Made by a program: the position numbers and the translations under genes | Notes under the pieces: generated by a model | Told to the model about the DNA's origin: nothing | Databases searched by the model: none | Seen by the model: only the letters and a program-made list of their open reading frames with translations | Source: Acidimicrobiales bacterium | GTDB lineage: Bacteria; Actinomycetota; Acidimicrobiia; Acidimicrobiales; Poriferisodaliceae | DNA: 7,113 nt | NCBI GenBank assembly: GCA_020631315.1 | Contig: JAHDHM010000190.1 | Coordinates: 1 to 7,113, forward strand | Direction: 5' to 3' | Part shown: in pieces, positions 1 to 5,321 of the stretch | How the letters are laid out: each line of letters begins with the position of its first letter | How positions within the stretch are numbered: position 1 is the first letter of the stretch

Positions 1-1
1 A

Positions 2-511
2 TGGCCTGTGGCCCGCTTCGACCTCCGCCCGTCGACTGACGCACCGGACGGCCACCCCGAGCTGTGGTTGGCCGGCGCGACGTTGATGCGTGGCTATCTC
101 GGTCGTGACGACCTGACCGAGCAGCGCATCGTCGTCGACGACGAGGGCATCCGCTGGTACCGGTCTGGTGACCTCGTCGAGATGACCGACGAAGGCGTCG
201 TGTTCCGGGGCCGGACCGACCATCAGGTCAAGGTGCGGGGCGCCCGTGTCGAACTCGAGTCGGTCGAAGCCACGCTCGAGCGTCTCGCCGGTGTCGACGT
301 CGCGGTCGTGGCGAGCGACGGGACGGCCTTCGTCGCCGGCCTCGTCTGCACCGACCTCGCCGCCGCACGTCGAGACGCCGCAGCCCACCTCAGCGGGCCC
401 GCGCTGCCGACTCAGTGGCTGGTCCTCGACGAGCTCCCCACCACCCAGAGCGGAAAGCTCGACCGCTCCCGCATCCGTAGCGTCCTCTTGGAACGAATGA
501 CCACCGCATGA
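2..511 (+). CDS. Discrete NRPS adenylation enzyme, C-terminal part only (5' end outside window)
   Basis: This is the C-terminal ~169 residues of an AMP-dependent acyl/aminoacyl-adenylating enzyme, which activates a carboxylic acid with ATP and transfers it to a carrier-protein thiol. Late A-domain core motifs are visible in order: A6-like PELWLAG followed by MRGYLG (nt 56-109), A7 WYRSGDL (155-175), A8 FRGRTDHQVKVRG from nt 203, and A10 SGKLDR with the catalytic lysine at 455-457. The ATP-loop, A4 and A5 motifs lie upstream of the window, so the frame is open at the left edge. The GTG at nt 8 is not a credible start because the large N-terminal subdomain would be missing. The protein stops right after A10 with no fused carrier domain, so it is a stand-alone A protein. 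Its stop overlaps the ATG of the carrier-protein gene by four bases, which points to that protein as its partner. The substrate cannot be predicted because the binding-pocket residues are missing. Confidence 0.92.
   Translation, partial: WPVARFDLRPSTDAPDGHPELWLAGATLMRGYLGRDDLTEQRIVVDDEGIRWYRSGDLVEMTDEGVVFRGRTDHQVKVRGARVELESVEATLERLAGVDVAVVASDGTAFVAGLVCTDLAAARRDAAAHLSGPALPTQWLVLDELPTTQSGKLDRSRIRSVLLERMTTA
508..511 (+). promoter_or_regulatory. ATGA stop/start overlap, translational coupling
   Basis: The bases ATGA combine the start codon of the carrier-protein gene (508-510) with the stop of the A-enzyme gene (509-511). I see no strong Shine-Dalgarno sequence at a suitable distance; the nearest purine-rich stretch, GGAACGA, is about 10 or more bases upstream. 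Termination-reinitiation is therefore the likely mode of translation and would keep the A enzyme and its carrier in proportion. The coupling is inferred from the arrangement. Confidence 0.6.
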
Positions 512-765
512 ACATCACCAACGTTGAACTCGTGACCGAGCTCGTCGAGCTCATCAACGAGGAACTCACGCTCGACCCGAGCATCACCGTCGACGCCGAC
601 ACCGACCTGCTGGAGACCGAGACCGTCGACTCCCTGGGTGTCGTCGAGATCGTCGCGTGGCTGGAGGAGCGGCTCGGCACGAAGATCGCCCCGGCCGACG
701 TCACGTTCGAGCACTTCGGCACCGTGCAGCGCATGGCCGACTTCGGTTCGTCCCTCCTGAACTGA
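508..765 (+). CDS. Free-standing peptidyl/acyl carrier protein (85 aa)
   Basis: This is a phosphopantetheine carrier protein of normal family length (about 80-90 aa). The DSLGVVEIV motif places the modified serine at residue 42 (nt 631-633), followed by the helix AWLEERLG and a C-terminal helix ending FGTVQRMADF. The motif reads VDSLG rather than the GGDS/GGHS of NRPS-embedded T domains, so it resembles discrete carrier proteins of the DltC/ACP type. The ATG at 508 overlaps the previous stop (ATGA), and the N-terminal helix starts at once, so the start is well supported. A C domain begins 2 bases downstream in the next gene. I infer that the adjacent stand-alone A enzyme loads this protein and that it presents the residue in trans to that C domain. 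A 4'-phosphopantetheinyl transferase is required but is not in the window. An alternative is that it carries a tailored or non-amino-acid starter. Confidence 0.92.
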   Translation: MNITNVELVTELVELINEELTLDPSITVDADTDLLETETVDSLGVVEIVAWLEERLGTKIAPADVTFEHFGTVQRMADFGSSLLN

Positions 766-767
766 AC

Positions 768-3700
768 GTGGCACGCGACGACGACCGGTCCGTGGCGCTC
801 ACGCCGATGCAGCGCGCCTTCTGGGCGACGCAGCGGCGTCGTCCGAACGATCCCGTGTTCAACATGGCACTGGTCGTCGACCTCGGGCCTGTCGCCGACA
901 TCGACACGTGGGTCGCCGGCTTCGACGAGGTCGTCCGACGCTCGCCCGTCCTGCACTCCGTCATCGGTGACACGCAGAACGGTCCACGCTGGATCGCGGT
1001 TCCGGAGCGACCGACCTCCGACGTCGTCGATCTTCCTCGTACGGACCTCGCGTCCTGGGCGCAGGAACGCATCCGAACACCGCTCGACGCGTCCACGTGC
1101 ACCTACGACTCGGTGTTCGTCCGACACCCCGACGGCACGGCGTCCTGGTACCTGGACGTGCACCACGTCTCGGTCGACGGCAGTGCGTTCGTCGCGATCT
1201 ACGCGGCGACGCGTGCGCTGGCGCTCGGTCAGGAGCCACAGCGCGCTGAGGACTTCCACGACTGGATCGACGCCCGGCACGCACGCTCTGCAGGCCCCGG
1301 CCGTCGCCAGGACGCGGCGCGTGCGCACTGGAGCGCGGTCGACTGGCCGGAGCCCGTCGGACGGCTGTACGGAGGACGAGCCGTCGCCGACGGCACCTCG
1401 TCGGCATCCCGGCATCTCGTCGACGGTGGGGCCGACGTGACGCTGCCCGAGTCGCTCGGCGGCATCAACGACTCGATGCGCTGGACCACGGCGCTCGCCA
1501 CGGTCGCCGCGGCCTGGGTTGCTCTCGTGGCCGACACGGATGCGGTCACGCTCGGCATTCCCGTGCACCACCGGCGGACCAGCGCGGCTCGACAGGTCAT
1601 CGGTCCCCTCGTCGAGATCGCTCCGGTCGCGGTGCAGGTCGACAGAACGCGCTCGATCGTCGAGCTGCACACCGACGTCGCCACGGCCGTGATGGAGGCG
1701 CTGACGCACGCCCAGCCCGGCCTCATTCCGGCGAGGGCGGTGGACGTCCTCGTCAACGTGGTCCCCGATGGTGTGTTCCGACCCGAGGACGAGGGATGGG
1801 AACCGCACGCTCCGATCTGGTTGCACAACGGGCATCTCGAGCCGACGCTGTTGGGCCAGCTGCAGTTGACCCCCTACGACGGCGGCGAGCTCATCGTCGA
1901 CGTGAACGACTCGGTCGCTCCCCCGACGCCGCAGCGTTGCGCCGATCACGTCGGGGCTCTGCTCCGCGCCCTGGCCGACGAGCGCACGACCGAGCTGCGT
2001 GCCCTCGATCTGCGCGGTGCGGCCGAGGCACGCGCCATCGCTGCATGGTCCGACGGCGGAGCCTCCGACGCACCGCCGCTGCTGGACGCACTTCGCCGCA
2101 GCCTCGTCGACGGTGGCGTGCACGGGCTCCCGAGCGTGGAAGGTGGCCACGGGCGTGTGGTCGCTGGTCCCGAGCTTCTGGCCGCCGCTGAGTCCGTGGC
2201 ATCACACCTGATCGCTGACGGAGTTCAACCGGGCGACCGGGTCGCGACGGACATCGTCCGCAGTGTCGAAGCGATCGTCGCACCGCTCGGGATCTGGCTG
2301 GCCGGTGCCTCGTGGGTCCCCCTCGAACCGTCGCATCCGTCGACTCGCAGGGCGGACCTGTACCAACGCTCCGGCGCGGTCGTCCTACTCGATCGAGAGC
2401 GGGTGGCCGCAGCCGCCTCGGTCGGTCACGCCCCGACGATGCTGCCCGGGCTCACCCCGGACGCCGAGGCGTATCTCCTGTTCACCTCGGGGTCGACCGG
2501 CACGCCGAAGGGTGTCCCCATCACCCACCACGGTCTCTCGGTCTACATCCACAACGCGATGCGCCACCTCGAGATCGAGCATCCGGCAGGGCCGGCACCG
2601 CTCATCGCGTCACTGCTCTCGACGATGTCGTTCGACATCACGCTCACCCCCATGCTGGTTCCCCTCCTGGCAGGAGGGCGCGTCGTTCCCATCGAAGAAG
2701 ATGGCCGCGACGGTCTCCTCGCGGTCGCCGCCCGAACCGATCTGACCTACGTCCGCGGGACACCCTCGCATCTGGACGTGCTGTGTCGATTGGACCCGGC
2801 GTCGCCCGTCCAGCGGGTCATCGTCTGTGGCGAACGGTTCTCGACCGCGCTGGCACACCGCCTCCGAGCGACCTTCGGCGACGACGTGATCATCGTGAAC
2901 GAGTACGGCCCGACCGAGTCCGTGGTCGCGTGCGCCGAAGAGGTCGTCACGTCGACCGATGAGCTGGCAGCCGACGGCGACCTGGCCATCGGCCGGCCGC
3001 ATCCGGGCACACAGCTGCGCATCGTCGCCGGGCCGCACGACGGCGATCGACAGGACGCTCCGGTGATCGACGTGCCGGTCGGCGCGCACGGTGAGCTGTG
3101 GATCGCGTCGGAGGGGCTGACGCAGGGGTACCTCGATTCCGCCGACGACATCGGGCGGTTCGTCGAGCACGACGGGCTGCGCTGGTACCGCACCGGTGAC
3201 CTCGCACGACTCGGCGATGACGGCGCTTGTTGGTGCCTGGGGCGGCTCGACGACCAGATGAAGGTCGGCGGAGTCCGCGTCGAGCCCGCGGAGATCGAGG
3301 CCGCACTCGGCACACATCCCGACGTGACCACGTCGGTCGCTCGTCTCGTGGACCTCGGTGAGCGATCGACCCTCGTGGCCTGGGTGGTACCGCGCACTGG
3401 TGCCACCATCGACGCCGACGCCGTCCGAGCGCACGCCGCGAGCATCTTGCACCGGGCCGTGGTCCCGGCACATGTCGTGGCGGTCAGCGAGTTGCCACGA
3501 ACCGCCAACGGCAAGATCGACACCACGACGCTGCGGAGCCAGTTCGCCGCGTCCTTCGTCGGCGGACCCCCGCCTCAGGTCGAGGACGAACCTTCGCCGC
3601 TGGGCGACACGGTGCCCACGTCGGGCGAGGTCGACGCAGCGCCCACATTCGGCGGGGTCGCCGCAGCGCCCACTTCGGGCGAGGTCGCCACGGTGCTGCG

Positions 3701-5321
3701 AGCGATGGGCGACCTGCTCGGTGGACGTCATGTCCGGCCAGACGACAACTTCTTCGACGTCGGCGGCGACTCGCTCGCCGGCTTGGACCTCGCTGCGCTG
3801 CTCCGTGATCAGGGTTACGAACTCGACGATGCCGTCGTGTTCGAGTCCGTCACGGCGCGTGCGATCGCCGAGCGCATGGTGCCGACGGCGGAGGCGCCGG
3901 TGCCCGTGCGGCCGAAGCACCTTCCGCCGCCCCTGACACCGGGCGAGGCATCGTTGCTCTACGAGCACGGCAACGCCCCCGATGACCCTCGGTACCAGGT
4001 CGGTCGGCGAATGCTCGTCGGCACGGTGGGAGCGCCGGCCGAACTCGATCTGGACCGCTTCGCGATGGCGGTCCAGTCGGTGGTGAGTCGCCACCCGTCG
4101 TTCACGTGGACGTACGGGACACCTCGTCAGCGTCGACGCGCCGACGCACTCGTCGAACTCCATCTCGCGACCGCAGGCTCCAGCGAGTCCACCGACCTCG
4201 GCGACTTCGACGCGCAGCTCGCCGACCTGCAACGCCGTCCGTTCGATCCCACCTCCCATGAGCCGCCACTCCGGCTTCTCGTCCGTCGCCTCCGTGACGG
4301 CCGGGTTGCCGTGGGGCTCGCCGCACACCATGTCAGCCTCGACGCCACGACCTTCGACGTGCTGTGGGAGCAGGTGGACCACGAGTACTCGGGCCGGCCC
4401 GGGCCCGATCTGTCCGGACCCGACCTCGCCGATCTCCTGCAGCGAACCTCCGACCTCGATGTACCCGCGAACACGGCGCGACTCGATCGCTGGCTCCACA
4501 GGACGGATCGCCGGACGGCCGAGCTCGACCTGGGTCGCCCTGTGGTGCATCGGGACGGCCTGGTGCGTCGACCACTCGGGCTGCCGATCGACCAGGTGGC
4601 GAGCGGCGACGGCACCGCATTCGCGACCGTGCTGGCTGCGTTCGCCTGTGCGCTGCGTCGTCGAGCCGACGGCGACTGCATCGGTGTCGGGGTGATCGCG
4701 ACGATGCGCGATCACGCGGCCATGCGCGACCAGCTCGGGTATCACATGAACACCCTCCCGCTCGTGGTGGACACCGACGCGCCGACGCTCGCCGCGGTCG
4801 TCGAACGGTGTGGAGAGCTGTCGACCGACGCGTTGGTGGACCGGGCGACACCCATCGCCCAGGTCGCGAGCGCGCTGCGCAGCGGGTCTGGCCCGAGGGG
4901 CGAGGCGACGGAGCCGGCGCTCGGTGCGATGCTCGCGTTCGAGCGCTACGCACCGGCGGAGATCGCCGGCCAGCCGGTCGAAGCTTCGGCCACCTGGGCC
5001 GGCTCGGCCGTCACCGACGTGACCCTCTTCTGCCACGTCAAAGGCGACGACGCCACACTCGAACTGGAGTACTCCGGTGCGGTGCTCGACGAGGCAGGTG
5101 CCGAAGCCCTGCTCGACGATGTTGCGACCTTCGTCGATCTCGCAGCATCCGGGGCGCCGATCGACCACCTGACCGCTCCGCTGCCCTCGGACGCGCCGGT
5201 CGAGCCCGACGTGGCTGACACGCAACCGACGCCGCTCCCAGGTCGCAGCATCGGCGGCATCGACCCCCCACGACCGCGCGGCTGTGGTGGCCGATCGCGT
5301 CCTGACCTGGGGGGAGCTTGA
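768..5321 (+). CDS. Multidomain NRPS, C-A-T-C (1517 aa as read)
   Basis: This synthetase condenses an upstream residue with its own activated residue, then hands on the product. Residues count from the GTG at 768. C1 (~9-410) has LTPMQ and an intact HHVSVDG at 132-138. A1 (~425-925) has the ATP loop FTSGSTGTPKG at 572-582, the pocket aspartate Asp623 in SFD, NEYGPTE at 711-717, WYRTGDL at 806-812 and NGKID with Lys916. A low-complexity linker with three 9-residue repeats follows (950-976). T1 has FFDVGGDSL with Ser1002 (nt 3771-3773). C2 (~1050-1460) has HHVSLDA at 1187-1193, where Ala replaces the usual Gly, and GYHMNTLPL. The GTG at 768 is chosen because it lies 2 bases after the carrier-protein stop and directly precedes the C1 motif. 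Starting at 657 would run inside the carrier gene and add an Arg-rich non-domain peptide. The frame ends at 5321 just after C2, in a Gly/Pro/Arg tail that does not look like domain sequence, while an A domain continues in another frame. The true protein may therefore extend into the next feature. Confidence 0.93.
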   Translation: MARDDDRSVALTPMQRAFWATQRRRPNDPVFNMALVVDLGPVADIDTWVAGFDEVVRRSPVLHSVIGDTQNGPRWIAVPERPTSDVVDLPRTDLASWAQERIRTPLDASTCTYDSVFVRHPDGTASWYLDVHHVSVDGSAFVAIYAATRALALGQEPQRAEDFHDWIDARHARSAGPGRRQDAARAHWSAVDWPEPVGRLYGGRAVADGTSSASRHLVDGGADVTLPESLGGINDSMRWTTALATVAAAWVALVADTDAVTLGIPVHHRRTSAARQVIGPLVEIAPVAVQVDRTRSIVELHTDVATAVMEALTHAQPGLIPARAVDVLVNVVPDGVFRPEDEGWEPHAPIWLHNGHLEPTLLGQLQLTPYDGGELIVDVNDSVAPPTPQRCADHVGALLRALADERTTELRALDLRGAAEARAIAAWSDGGASDAPPLLDALRRSLVDGGVHGLPSVEGGHGRVVAGPELLAAAESVASHLIADGVQPGDRVATDIVRSVEAIVAPLGIWLAGASWVPLEPSHPSTRRADLYQRSGAVVLLDRERVAAAASVGHAPTMLPGLTPDAEAYLLFTSGSTGTPKGVPITHHGLSVYIHNAMRHLEIEHPAGPAPLIASLLSTMSFDITLTPMLVPLLAGGRVVPIEEDGRDGLLAVAARTDLTYVRGTPSHLDVLCRLDPASPVQRVIVCGERFSTALAHRLRATFGDDVIIVNEYGPTESVVACAEEVVTSTDELAADGDLAIGRPHPGTQLRIVAGPHDGDRQDAPVIDVPVGAHGELWIASEGLTQGYLDSADDIGRFVEHDGLRWYRTGDLARLGDDGACWCLGRLDDQMKVGGVRVEPAEIEAALGTHPDVTTSVARLVDLGERSTLVAWVVPRTGATIDADAVRAHAASILHRAVVPAHVVAVSELPRTANGKIDTTTLRSQFAASFVGGPPPQVEDEPSPLGDTVPTSGEVDAAPTFGGVAAAPTSGEVATVLRAMGDLLGGRHVRPDDNFFDVGGDSLAGLDLAALLRDQGYELDDAVVFESVTARAIAERMVPTAEAPVPVRPKHLPPPLTPGEASLLYEHGNAPDDPRYQVGRRMLVGTVGAPAELDLDRFAMAVQSVVSRHPSFTWTYGTPRQRRRADALVELHLATAGSSESTDLGDFDAQLADLQRRPFDPTSHEPPLRLLVRRLRDGRVAVGLAAHHVSLDATTFDVLWEQVDHEYSGRPGPDLSGPDLADLLQRTSDLDVPANTARLDRWLHRTDRRTAELDLGRPVVHRDGLVRRPLGLPIDQVASGDGTAFATVLAAFACALRRRADGDCIGVGVIATMRDHAAMRDQLGYHMNTLPLVVDTDAPTLAAVVERCGELSTDALVDRATPIAQVASALRSGSGPRGEATEPALGAMLAFERYAPAEIAGQPVEASATWAGSAVTDVTLFCHVKGDDATLELEYSGAVLDEAGAEALLDDVATFVDLAASGAPIDHLTAPLPSDAPVEPDVADTQPTPLPGRSIGGIDPPRPRGCGGRSRPDLGGA
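3615..3695 (+). repeat. Three in-frame 27-bp tandem repeats in the A1-T1 linker
   Basis: Three consecutive 27-base units start at 3615, 3642 and 3669. They encode PTSGEVDAA, PTFGGVAAA and PTSGEVATV. By hand comparison, unit 1 differs from unit 2 at 5 of 27 bases and from unit 3 at 5 of 27. The array lies between the A10 motif and the carrier-domain helix, and the third copy runs into the first T-domain helix. It reads as a Pro/Thr/Ser/Gly/Ala flexible tether lengthened by in-frame duplication. No catalytic role is implied. Confidence 0.82.
5173..5290 (+). other. Reading-frame discontinuity between C2 and A2
   Basis: NRPS coding signal passes here from the frame of the 768-5321 gene to a frame one base later. 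The downstream frame is open from 5173, after a TGA at 5170-5172. From about 5233 it reads like a normal A-domain opening: SQVAASAASTPHDRAAVVAD, then LTWGELE, which matches the conserved LTYxEL region. Meanwhile the upstream frame degenerates into a Gly/Pro/Arg tail and stops at 5319-5321. Removing one C from CCC at 5237-5239, or one from the C6 run at 5264-5269, would fuse the frames into one C-A-T-C-A-T-E protein. The first join gives PTPLQVAASAAS and the second gives GGIDPHDRAAV. Alternatives are an authentic split gene starting at GTG 5284 or 5287, a real frameshift mutation, or a programmed +1 shift. No Shine-Dalgarno is visible before 5284. Confidence 0.75.

Noticed and set aside
1..39. 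ATG at position 1 and GTG at position 8 as gene starts
   Set aside because: The ATG frame hits a stop at 37-39. The GTG lies in the right frame but in the middle of an A domain whose N-terminal half is outside the window.
657..767. Upstream GTG start at 657 for the C-A-T-C gene
   Set aside because: It would overlap the carrier-protein gene by over 100 bases and add an Arg/His-rich, non-domain peptide. GTG 768, immediately after the carrier stop, fits better.
1563..1575. A second HH pair in C1 (VHHRRTS) as a possible active site
   Set aside because: It lacks the xxxDG context and lies in the C-terminal half. The true catalytic motif is at 1161-1181.
390..2150. 586-codon open frame on the - strand
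   Set aside because: It is antisense to three real + strand genes and spans their boundaries. Its composition is Arg/Val/Asp/Ser-rich and shows no family motif.
4364..5218. 284-codon + strand open frame overlapping C2
   Set aside because: It is a shadow of C2 in another frame, with Arg/Gly-rich sequence and no motif. C2 in the proper frame has the HHxxxD and NTLPL motifs.
2610..5225. 871-codon open frame on the - strand
   Set aside because: It lies wholly antisense to A1-T1-C2, which have intact motifs. Its translation is Arg/Gly/Val/His-rich with no recognisable domain. Long antisense frames are expected in high-GC coding DNA.
5309..5314. G6 run as the site of the frame change
   Set aside because: The downstream frame already encodes conserved A-domain sequence (DRAAVVAD, VLTWGEL) before and across this run, so the shift must lie upstream of it.
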